Assembly (NCBI GenBank): GCA_017415105.1
Contig: JAFQJD010000034.1
Coordinates: 1-64,000 of the forward strand
Source of the DNA: Clostridia bacterium
GTDB lineage: Bacteria; Bacillota; Clostridia; UBA1381
DNA length: 64,000 nucleotides
Reading direction: 5' to 3'
This document shows positions 1 through 6,130 of this stretch, piece by piece; position 1 is the stretch's first letter; each line of letters opens with the position of its first letter. Position numbers and translations under genes: made by a program. The notes beneath the pieces were generated by a model. It was not told the origin of the DNA and searched no databases. It saw nothing but the letters and a program-made list of their open reading frames with translations.

Positions 1-298
1 CAAAACAAAGCTCGGCGGTAAGGTGCCGGTGGTAATCGTGGCGCACTCGGACGAATCGGAAGATATGTACGGAACTATCACACACAATAGAGCGCGTGGT
101 ACACATCTTCTGGAGCCAATGAAAGCAATCGTCAAGAAGCTCATGGACGAGGGCAAGAGCGTAAAAGAAATAAGCAAGCAACTCGGTATGAAACCCGAAG
201 AGATATTTAGATTGTCGGACTTTAGCAAAGACGAGTTTATAAAACTTATGGTAAAGAAAGACGAGTATAGCAAAGCCGAGATACTTGCGAGAGTATAA
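1..298 (+). CDS. ParB-like nuclease-domain protein, C-terminal part (5' end outside window)
   Basis: The reading frame is open to the left edge, so only the last ~98 codons are present; a GTG at 23 is internal, not the true start. The visible part has the pattern of ParB N-terminal-type domains from phages and integrative elements: a VVIVAHSDESEDMYG segment, the NRARGTH motif that usually closes the ParB nucleotide-binding fold, then a helix-turn-helix-like segment (VKEISKQLGMKPEEIFRL). In such elements these proteins bind or modify DNA rather than segregate chromosomes. The neighbouring HNH endonuclease and tRNA-like sequence fit a mobile-element origin. The family call is fairly secure; the specific role is unknown. 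Confidence 0.7.
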   Translation, partial: KTKLGGKVPVVIVAHSDESEDMYGTITHNRARGTHLLEPMKAIVKKLMDEGKSVKEISKQLGMKPEEIFRLSDFSKDEFIKLMVKKDEYSKAEILARV

Positions 299-371
299 CC
301 AATAATAATGGAGCGGATGCGTAGGCAGAACAACAAAGCTTGCGTGTCTGCTCCTTGTTATATACACATAT

Positions 372-429
372 GCTGATGTAGCTCAATGGCAAGAGACAGG
401 TAATGCAGGTTCAAGTCCTGCCATCAGCA
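372..429 (+). pseudogene. tRNA-like sequence lacking the anticodon arm
   Basis: GCTGATG (372-378) pairs perfectly with CATCAGC (422-428). A perfect 5-bp T arm, GCAGG-TTCAAGT-CCTGC (405-421), abuts the acceptor strand as in real tRNAs. TA followed by GCTCAATGGCAAGAG (379-395) has the form of positions 8-25 with a D arm. Only 26 nt separate the acceptor 5' strand from the T arm, about 15 fewer than a canonical tRNA, so no anticodon stem-loop fits. No CCA is encoded. It is most likely a tRNA remnant; a functional tRNA mimic or attachment-site relic is possible. Confidence 0.6.
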
Positions 430-453
430 CAAAATAATAGGCGGTGAAACACA

Positions 454-840
454 ATGAAAGAGATATGGAAAGCAGCGCCAGGGTACGAAAGAGATTACGA
501 GGTAAGTAACAGAGGGCGCATACGGTCGCACCGCAGAGGGAGAGTAAAAATACTCAAACCCATAGTCGAGAGATGGAATGGTTATTTCACGGTAACACTG
601 TATGACACGGACGGAAAGGCACACAAAGAGAAGGTACATAGACTGGTAGCACTTGCCTTTGTGCCTAACCCACACAATTACCCTGTGACTAACCACAAAG
701 ACGAAAACAAACAGAACAATTATGCAACAAATCTTGAATGGTGTACGGTAGCATACAACACAAGCTATGGAACATCACGACAAAGAGCTGTGGAGACGAG
801 GCGAAAAGGCGTAGGTTGGAGGGCTGTCAAGGTACTGTAA
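454..840 (+). CDS. NUMOD4-HNH homing-type endonuclease
   Basis: A 128-residue protein beginning with a NUMOD4 motif (EIWKAAPGYERDYEVSNRGR), followed by an HNH_3-type nuclease core: HRLVALAFVPNP, then NHKDENKQNN and NLEWCTVAYN. The conserved HR, NH and N residues expected to bind metal and DNA are all present. These are free-standing homing or phage endonucleases that cut DNA and often spread between related mobile elements. The protein is short and lacks an obvious long C-terminal DNA-binding repeat region. It sits directly downstream of the tRNA-like relic and a ParB-domain gene, supporting a phage or ICE remnant. The ribosome binding site (GGCGGTG) is weak. Confidence 0.88.
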   Translation: MKEIWKAAPGYERDYEVSNRGRIRSHRRGRVKILKPIVERWNGYFTVTLYDTDGKAHKEKVHRLVALAFVPNPHNYPVTNHKDENKQNNYATNLEWCTVAYNTSYGTSRQRAVETRRKGVGWRAVKVL

Positions 841-1053
841 CGACCCACCCCCAAGCACCGCGGGCTCGTCGACCCCGAAAAAAGCTCAGTTAGTAAGGCA
901 AAAATCGGTCATTTCGTTACGCATTACACAAAATTTGTATGGTACTTTGGACAATACCATACAGAAAACGATATGAGATAAACGGAACAATTCTGAGAAA
1001 AAGCGTAATATTTTAGCAAATATCGAAACGAATTGAGAAAAATCCGTAATAAC

Positions 1054-1082
1054 TTGATTTTTTTGACTAAATCTGTTATACT
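1054..1082 (+). promoter_or_regulatory. Sigma-A promoter of candidate small RNA
   Basis: TTGATT at 1054-1059, a 17-base spacer and TATACT at 1077-1082. No coding sequence follows within 500 bases; instead a compact two-hairpin unit ends in a terminator. Confidence 0.6.
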
Positions 1083-1088
1083 ATAGCA

Positions 1089-1161
1089 AAGAAGAGCATT
1101 ACAGATTTAGGGTAATGCGTAGAAAGAGTGGATATTGTTGCTGCAATATCCCTCTTTTTTT
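1089..1161 (+). ncRNA. Candidate small RNA (~70 nt) with terminator
   Basis: Starting about 7 bases after a good -10 box, the sequence has hairpin 1, GCATTAC (1096-1102) with GTAATGC (1112-1118). Hairpin 2 is GGATATTG (1130-1137) with CAATATCC (1144-1151), extended by GAG/CTC around one bulge, and is followed directly by seven T residues (1155-1161). Promoter, structure and intrinsic terminator in 110 bases with no ORF suggest a free-standing small RNA, perhaps an antisense or copy-control RNA of the mobile element. No known RNA family is recognised. Confidence 0.5.
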
Positions 1162-1607
1162 ATGCAATTTTCTCTGTTTTAGGTTGAATTCCGTATGGTG
1201 CTTCCGATAGCGGAACGGAAATGCCCCGAAAATTTTATTACTAACTAAATGAAATTCGGGGTCAGAGAGCCCGCGAACTTTAATTTGTATTTTCCAGTAC
1301 CTTTTTGCACATGCACCTCTTACATGTGCGGTGATAAATGGCTATGTTATTGGTCTTGCACAGTAACCGCACATCCAAACCGCACCATTTTCCCAAAACC
1401 GCACCATATCCAACGGCACTGCCGGTGGGTGTCTGAGGCTTGGTGCGTGGCAAAACGCACCTTAGCTTTTTCCTGCTTAATTTTATTTGCTCTATTTATT
1501 CTTAATTGCAACATATAGATTTTGTTTGTGATATAATACTTTTGCTATCAGATGCAGAAAACCATACTGTGATTACACAAACAATAGCAAGGGAGGTGAG
1601 GAAACGC

Positions 1608-1778
1608 ATGAGAAACAAAACTTATGATAATGAAATCAAAATTGACACATCACTCATTCCAGATTATGTGAGAGATAGTTTGGCTGTAGCAACATTAGAT
1701 TTTGTAAAAGGGTTAAAAGAAACTCCAGAAACAAATAAGATGCTTGAGGAAAAGAAAAAAGAATTGGGGCTACAATAA
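1608..1778 (+). CDS. Small hypothetical protein (56 aa)
   Basis: The frame is open further upstream, but the ATG at 1608 has a strong GGGAGGTGAGG ribosome binding site 6-10 bases before it, and a TATAAT box lies at 1532-1537. The product would be an acidic/basic, mostly helical 56-residue protein with a central hydrophobic helix (DSLAVATLDFVKGL) and a lysine/glutamate-rich tail (EEKKKELGL). No family is recognised. It belongs to the mobile-element-like left end and is separated from rpsI by a terminator hairpin. The RBS makes translation plausible, but its function is unknown. Confidence 0.5.
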   Translation: MRNKTYDNEIKIDTSLIPDYVRDSLAVATLDFVKGLKETPETNKMLEEKKKELGLQ

Positions 1779-1880
1779 TGTAACCCCAAATGTAACCCGA
1801 AAAACAGAAAATAACCTCAAAAATAACCTTAAAATACTTTGTTTTGGTTTTTCGTACTTTTTCAAATCATAACAAAATAA

Positions 1881-1914
1881 AAACCTTGAAACCGTGATAG
1901 TTCCAAGGTTTTTT
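1881..1914. terminator. Terminator between left-end island and rpsI
   Basis: AAACCTTG (1881-1888) pairs with CAAGGTTT (1904-1911), followed by T residues on the plus strand; A residues upstream of the stem let it also serve the converging rpsI transcript. Confidence 0.7.
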
Positions 1915-1921
1915 GATGAAT

Positions 1922-2317
1922 TTATCGTTTTGAGAACTGTGGTGCTCTTCTTGCAGCCTTGAGTCCGTATTTCTTTCTTTCCTTCATACGTGAATCACGT
2001 GTTAAGAAGCCTGCAGCCTTAAGGTCTGCACGGTAAGCCTCTGTGTCAACCTCAAGAAGTGCTCTTGAGATACCGTGACGGATAGCACCAGCCTGACCTG
2101 TGAAGCCGCCACCCTCTACCTTTACGATAACGTCGAACTTATCAAGTGTCTTTGTCAATACCAACGGCTGACGAACGATAAGCTTCAATGTCTCAAGACC
2201 GAAGTACTCGTCGATTGTTCTGCCATTGATTGTTATATTACCGTTGCCGGCTACCAAGCGAACTCTTGCAACGGATGATTTTCTTCTACCTGTACCATAA
2301 TACTGTACGTTTGCCAT
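1922..2317 (-). CDS. rpsI: 30S ribosomal protein S9
   Basis: The 131-residue product has the normal S9 length and begins [16 protein letters not shown]. Internal landmarks are [15 protein letters not shown] and the conserved basic tail RRAPQFSKR, which reaches the P-site tRNA in the small subunit. The start is the ATG at 2317, because AAGGAGG lies 8-14 bases upstream; an in-frame extension to 2353 would run into rplM and lacks an RBS. It is the second gene of the rplM-rpsI operon, and its RBS overlaps the end of rplM, so the pair is probably translationally coupled. Confidence 0.97.
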   Translation of the reverse strand: MANVQYYGTGRRKSSVARVRLVAGNGNITINGRTIDEYFGLETLKLIVRQPLVLTKTLDKFDVIVKVEGGGFTGQAGAIRHGISRALLEVDTEAYRADLKAAGFLTRDSRMKERKKYGLKAARRAPQFSKR

Positions 2318-2331
2318 TATTAAAATCCTCC

Positions 2332-2778
2332 TTATTTGATTTCGCCTGTCCAAGCTACGGGGTTCTGAGCCTCGTGGTTGTGAACATCGTTAGCATATAC
2401 CTTTAATCTTGTAATAGCCTTTCTTCCGATAGCATTGTTCGGAAGCATGCCGTTTACTGCGTACCACATAGCCTTCTCAGGGTTCTCCTTCATAAGCTTG
2501 TCATAGTGGATTTCCTTGATACCGCCTACCCAGCCAGTGTGGTAGTAACGGATTTTCTGGTTGATTTTGTTACCTGTAAGAACAGCGTCCTTAGCATTGA
2601 TAACGATTACGAAGTCGCCACAATCTACATTCGGTGTGAATGTGGGAAGGTGCTTACCTCTTAATATGCTTGCTACTGTAGCTGCTACACGACCGAGCGG
2701 CTTGCCTGCAGCGTCGATTACATACCATTTTCTGTCAACGTCAGCGGGCTTTAGCAAAAAGCTTGAGTTTGCATTCAT
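2332..2778 (-). CDS. rplM: 50S ribosomal protein L13
   Basis: The 148-residue protein has L13 landmarks: [15 protein letters not shown] near the N-terminus, [17 protein letters not shown], the TGNK segment and [18 protein letters not shown] near the C-terminus. L13 is an early-assembly large-subunit protein. The start is placed at 2778 because ATGGAGGAAAAAACA just upstream supplies the ribosome binding site; the ATG inside that RBS (2793) is not used. It leads the rplM-rpsI operon from a strong promoter 50 bases upstream. Confidence 0.97.
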   Translation of the reverse strand: MNANSSFLLKPADVDRKWYVIDAAGKPLGRVAATVASILRGKHLPTFTPNVDCGDFVIVINAKDAVLTGNKINQKIRYYHTGWVGGIKEIHYDKLMKENPEKAMWYAVNGMLPNNAIGRKAITRLKVYANDVHNHEAQNPVAWTGEIK

Positions 2779-2828
2779 TGTTTTTTCCTCCATTAGTTTT
2801 TATTACTGGTTTTTAACCTACGCGGACT

Positions 2829-2857
2829 ATTTTACTATGTTTTAAAAAGTTTGTCAA
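2829..2857 (-). promoter_or_regulatory. Sigma-A promoter of rplM-rpsI
   Basis: On the minus strand, TTGACA (2852-2857), a 17-base spacer and TAAAAT (2829-2834). The short leader that follows shows no strong terminator-type hairpin. Confidence 0.8.
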
Positions 2858-2949
2858 TACTTTTTTTGTAAAAAAATAAAATTTTCTGTATTTGCTTTGA
2901 TTTTCGTTGATTTTCGTCCGATATCTCTTGAAATCTCGTTTGTCATTTC

Positions 2950-2992
2950 AAAAAAAATATTCCTGCTGCGTGTCTGCAGACAGGAATTTGAT
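2950..2992 (-). terminator. Intrinsic terminator of the cysteine-synthase-like gene
   Basis: Minus-strand hairpin ATTCCTG...CAGGAAT (2958-2990) followed by a run of T residues, just after the stop codon at 2998. Confidence 0.75.
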
Positions 2993-2997
2993 GTAAA

Positions 2998-3996
2998 TTA
3001 TCTTACTGTGCGTACACCGGTAAGCTTGATGTGTGATGAAATATATTCATCCTTCGGCTCAAAGGTCTTTGCATAGTCGGTTGATAGATATTTCTTGTTA
3101 TCGTCGGCAAATACCGTAACGCACGTTGCATCGGTATCTGATTCAAGAAGTGCCATAACAGAGCCTATGAAATTTGCTCCCGATGATATGCCCACGCCTA
3201 TGCCAAGCTCGCGAGATAGCTTCTGTGCCATTATGATTGAGTCGATGTCATCGACTGATACAACCGCATCAAGCTCGTCAAGCTTACATATCGACGGGAT
3301 GAACTCATCGCTTATTCCGGCAATCTTGTGTGCTCCTGTTTTATAGCCTGTAGAAAGGGTAGGTGAGTTTTTAGGCTCAAGCGGACGTGCAATACAGTCC
3401 GGGTTTTCAGCTTTAAATGCTTTTGCAAGTCCCATTATTGTTCCGCCTGTACCTACACCTGCAACAACACAGTCAGGCTTTGTGCCAAATACTTCAAGCT
3501 GACGGAGAGTTTCAGCTGCAGTGTCCTCAATATGTGCCGCAACATTATCGGGGTTAGAAAACTGTCCCGGCAGGAACACGTTATCGTTCTTTGCAAGCTC
3601 CTCTGATTTTGCAATAGAGCCGAGGAAACCGCCCTCCTCGTGTGACACAAGCTCCACCTTTGCACCGTAGCTCTGCATAATCTTGATACGCTCCTCGCTC
3701 ATCCAGTCGGGCATATATACAACCATCGGGTGATTAAGATATGCCGCCATTGCAGAGAATGCAATGCCTGTATTACCGCTTGTCGCTTCAACTATTGTAT
3801 CGCCGGGCTTTATTGCTCCGGTTTCATATGCTTTTTTCAATATATAATAAGCAACTCTGTCTTTGATTGAGCCGCTCAGATTAAAATACTCCGCCTTTGC
3901 ATAGACCTTCATTGGCTTCTCTTTATAAAGGAAGCTTATTTCCATAAGCGGTGTGTTTGAAATCATCTGTCTGATTCCGTTGAATTTCTTTTCCAT
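2998..3996 (-). CDS. PLP-dependent cysteine synthase family protein
   Basis: A 332-residue fold-type II pyridoxal-phosphate enzyme. SGSIKDR near residue 42 carries the Schiff-base lysine, SGNTG near residue 70 binds the substrate carboxylate, and GVGTGGT near residue 180 binds the cofactor phosphate. The family makes L-cysteine from O-acetylserine and sulfide, or acts as cystathionine beta-synthase-like enzymes. The C-terminal SSGAN motif is also present. The C-terminus diverges from classical CysK, so the exact substrate (O-acetylserine, O-phosphoserine or homocysteine partner) is not fixed by sequence. GGAGG lies 8 bases before the ATG. It is a single gene behind mtaB with no sulfur genes nearby. 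Confidence 0.88.
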   Translation of the reverse strand: MEKKFNGIRQMISNTPLMEISFLYKEKPMKVYAKAEYFNLSGSIKDRVAYYILKKAYETGAIKPGDTIVEATSGNTGIAFSAMAAYLNHPMVVYMPDWMSEERIKIMQSYGAKVELVSHEEGGFLGSIAKSEELAKNDNVFLPGQFSNPDNVAAHIEDTAAETLRQLEVFGTKPDCVVAGVGTGGTIMGLAKAFKAENPDCIARPLEPKNSPTLSTGYKTGAHKIAGISDEFIPSICKLDELDAVVSVDDIDSIIMAQKLSRELGIGVGISSGANFIGSVMALLESDTDATCVTVFADDNKKYLSTDYAKTFEPKDEYISSHIKLTGVRTVR

Positions 3997-4047
3997 TATT
4001 GCCTCCGTTGGAATGTACTGTATTATATTTTACTACCATTTTGGCTG

Positions 4048-5343
4048 TTAGTCAACAGTTTTTCCGAACATTATTCCATTTTTTGCGTTTTCGAGCAAAA
4101 CTGTGCAGAATTTGCCACGAATATCTGTATCACTTTGTGCATGAACGGTTATATAATTTGCGGTTTTGCCCTCGTAGAGACCGTCATTTGTGCGTGTTTC
4201 AAACAAAACCTCTGCCTTTTTGCCAATGTGGCTTTTTAAGAATTTATCACGTGAACGATTAGTGGCATCAATTATTATTTTTGACCGTGCCTCTTTTGTT
4301 TCGGGTGCGACCTGATCGGGTCGGCGTGCTGCAGGTGTGCCGCGGCGTTGCGAATACTGGAACACGTGTGCTTCTGCAAAGCCGATACGGTTTACAAACT
4401 CAAGTGTCTGTGAAAATTCCTCATCTGTTTCGCCGGCAAAACCGGTCATTATATCAGTAGTTATCGCACAGTCGGAAAATGCATTACGCAGTCCCGAAAC
4501 AATTTCCTCAAACTGTGCCGTAGTATAATGTCGGTTCATTCTCTTAAGCGTTGTATCACAGCCCGATTGCAACGAAATGTGGAAATGCGGACACAGCTTC
4601 TTACAGCCCTTTATAGCTTCAACAAACTCACCGTTTAATGTCATAGGCTCAATTGATGAAAGGCGTACCCGTTTTATACCGTCAATCTTGTCAACCTTAC
4701 AGAGCAGCTTGGCAAGTGATGTGTTTTCGAGGTCCTTTCCGTAGGATGCAATGTGAATACCAGTAAGAACAACCTCTTTGTATCCTGCTTTTGCAAGTGT
4801 TATGACCTCCTCTATAACATCCTTTTCAGGACGGCTTCTCACCGGACCGCGCGCATATGGAATAATGCAGTATGAACAGAACTGTGAACATCCGTCCTGT
4901 ACTTTTATATATGCACGGGTGCGGTCTTGTGTGCGTTTTACTGTTAAATCTTCGTATTCGTGATTGTCCTTTACACTTGTAACGGCATTCAGCTTACTTG
5001 ATTTATCAAGCGTTTTTATGAGGTTTAATATTGAACCCTTGTCCTTTGTACCGAGCACAAGGTTAACACCGTCAATGTTTAAAACCTCGTCGGGTGCAGT
5101 CTGCGAATAACAACCCATAACAGCGATTACACTGTCCGGATTAGTCTTTTTAGCACGCCGTATTATCTGCCGTGACTTGCGGTCACTCATCGACGTTACA
5201 GAACACGTATTTATAATGTAGAAATCTGCTTTTTCATTAAAGGGCACAACACAAAAACCGTCATCACAAAAAAGCTCTGTTACCGCTTCGGTTTCGTATT
5301 GGTTCACTTTACAGCCGAGTGTATAGAATGCCGCAGTTTTCAT
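4048..5343 (-). CDS. mtaB: tRNA t6A37 methylthiotransferase MtaB
   Basis: This 431-residue radical-SAM methylthiotransferase has the UPF0004 N-terminal domain (YTLGCKVNQYE, with cysteines at NTCSVT and MGCYSQ for one Fe-S cluster). The radical SAM motif CSQFCSYCIIPYARG binds the second cluster, and a C-terminal TRAM-like domain follows. The family converts N6-threonylcarbamoyladenosine to its 2-methylthio form at position 37 of ANN-decoding tRNAs. The KVNQYE signature and lack of MiaB-type features place it in the MtaB/YqeV group rather than MiaB. GGAGG is placed normally before the ATG. It probably has its own promoter in the gap before the HPr-like gene. Confidence 0.93.
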   Translation of the reverse strand: MKTAAFYTLGCKVNQYETEAVTELFCDDGFCVVPFNEKADFYIINTCSVTSMSDRKSRQIIRRAKKTNPDSVIAVMGCYSQTAPDEVLNIDGVNLVLGTKDKGSILNLIKTLDKSSKLNAVTSVKDNHEYEDLTVKRTQDRTRAYIKVQDGCSQFCSYCIIPYARGPVRSRPEKDVIEEVITLAKAGYKEVVLTGIHIASYGKDLENTSLAKLLCKVDKIDGIKRVRLSSIEPMTLNGEFVEAIKGCKKLCPHFHISLQSGCDTTLKRMNRHYTTAQFEEIVSGLRNAFSDCAITTDIMTGFAGETDEEFSQTLEFVNRIGFAEAHVFQYSQRRGTPAARRPDQVAPETKEARSKIIIDATNRSRDKFLKSHIGKKAEVLFETRTNDGLYEGKTANYITVHAQSDTDIRGKFCTVLLENAKNGIMFGKTVD

Positions 5344-5413
5344 AAATTCCTCCGATTAATTTTTAATTTATCCCGAATATTATATAAAATTTTTCAAAAA
5401 ATTTCAATAGGTA

Positions 5414-5442
5414 TTGACTAAATAAAAAAAATATTGTATTAT
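5414..5442 (+). promoter_or_regulatory. Sigma-A promoter of HPr-like gene
   Basis: TTGACT (5414-5419), a 17-base spacer and TATTAT (5437-5442), about 60 bases before the start codon. Confidence 0.75.
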
Positions 5443-5501
5443 ATATGGTAAGGATTGGATAAATCCGAAGAATATAAAACATAAATTGGAGGTAGAGAAA
5501 A

Positions 5502-5732
5502 ATGATAGAATTTGAAATGAATTTAAGCTCAATTAACGATGTTAAGGATTTTGTTAATACAGTAAGCAGATATGACTTTGATGTGGATTTAATATCAGGC
5601 AGATACATAGTTGATGCAAAGTCAATTATGGGTATCTTCAGCCTTGACCTCTCAAAGCCGATTAAGGTTCAGGTACACGCTGATGATGCATCAGAGTTCA
5701 TGGCAGGTATTGACAGCTTCATCGTAAAATAA
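5502..5732 (+). CDS. HPr-like protein without the phosphorylatable histidine
   Basis: The 76 residues match the HPr fold length. The second half carries the HPr signature DAKSIMGIFSLDLSKP, containing the equivalent of Ser46, the HPr kinase site. The N-terminal part (LSSINDVKDFVNTVSRY) has no His in the region where HPr proteins carry H-A-R-P with the PTS phosphorylation site His15. It therefore cannot carry PEP-derived phosphate in the usual way and resembles Crh, the regulatory HPr paralogue of Bacillus. A role in carbon-catabolite signalling is inference. It is monocistronic, with its own promoter, GGAGG RBS and terminator. A degenerate structural paralogue of unknown role is the alternative. 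Confidence 0.82.
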   Translation: MIEFEMNLSSINDVKDFVNTVSRYDFDVDLISGRYIVDAKSIMGIFSLDLSKPIKVQVHADDASEFMAGIDSFIVK

Positions 5733-5747
5733 GCTTGTAAACCCAAG

Positions 5748-5779
5748 CCGGCAGAGTATTACACTCTGTCGGTTTTTTT
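5748..5779 (+). terminator. Terminator of HPr-like gene
   Basis: CCGGCAGAGT (5748-5757) pairs with ACTCTGTCGG (5763-5772), followed by seven T residues. Confidence 0.92.
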
Positions 5780-5919
5780 GTACAATGAAATATATTGGCT
5801 ATATTCTTTGCAAACTGGCAAAAATGCATCAATCGTTAGCAAAATTAAGTCGTTTTTCGTTGGAAGTATTGCCATTTTTTTCGGGAAGTGGTATAACCGT
5901 ATTGTATAGGTTTATCTTA

Positions 5920-6110
5920 TATACAACTATGCGGCAGTTAAGAAAATAAACGTGTAAACTCAAGCGTGAAATCCCGCTGCCATTTTGCTGATGACAGCAT
6001 GACTGTATTATATTGGCGGGTTATGGTTTGACCCTGACGGAGCGGTATCCCGGACGGTGAGAACAATGCAGATAATGCACATCAGCATTGACTGTCGAGA
6101 GTTGTAAAAA
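5920..6110 (+). promoter_or_regulatory. Structured leader upstream of the GLUG-repeat secreted protein, class unknown
   Basis: Nested pairings are visible. GGCAG (5933-5937) could pair with CTGCC near 5977-5981. Alternatively CCCGC (5973-5977) pairs with GCGGG (6016-6020), enclosing a GCTG/CAGC hairpin. CAATGC (6064-6069) pairs with GCATTG (6085-6090). The GC-rich core TGACCCTGACGGAGCGG followed by CCCGGACGG is unlike the surrounding AT-rich DNA. No known riboswitch consensus was matched. A cis-regulatory RNA for 6131-8446 is inference. Confidence 0.4.
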
Positions 6111-6130
6111 CAAAAAAGGAGAGAAAGAAA

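Larger units (their letters stand above)
841..1607. other. Long intergenic stretch, mostly non-coding
   Basis: No convincing gene is seen in these 767 bases. Besides the candidate small RNA unit at 1054-1161 there are a CCCCGAA/TTCGGGG inverted repeat (near 1224-1263), a GCACATG/CATGTGC hairpin (near 1306-1328) and two copies of CCGCACCAT (near 1380-1410). Open frames here have no ribosome binding site and unnatural composition. It reads as decayed mobile-element DNA. Confidence 0.55.

Noticed and set aside
424-696. Minus-strand ORF opposite the HNH gene
   Set aside because: It is a shadow of a clear NUMOD4-HNH coding frame, with no RBS.
1249-1518. Open frame of 89 codons on the plus strand
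   Set aside because: No ribosome binding site, odd Cys/Trp/His-rich composition and internal inverted and direct repeats; it looks like non-coding DNA.
2794-2830. Ribosomal L13 leader RNA
   Set aside because: The leader between promoter and rplM is too short and lacks a recognisable L13-type fold.
5920-6110. c-di-GMP or T-box riboswitch before the GLUG protein
   Set aside because: The GGCAAACC/GGGACGCAAAGCC elements of c-di-GMP-I and the GGTGGTACCGCG of T-boxes are absent, so only an unclassified leader is reported.
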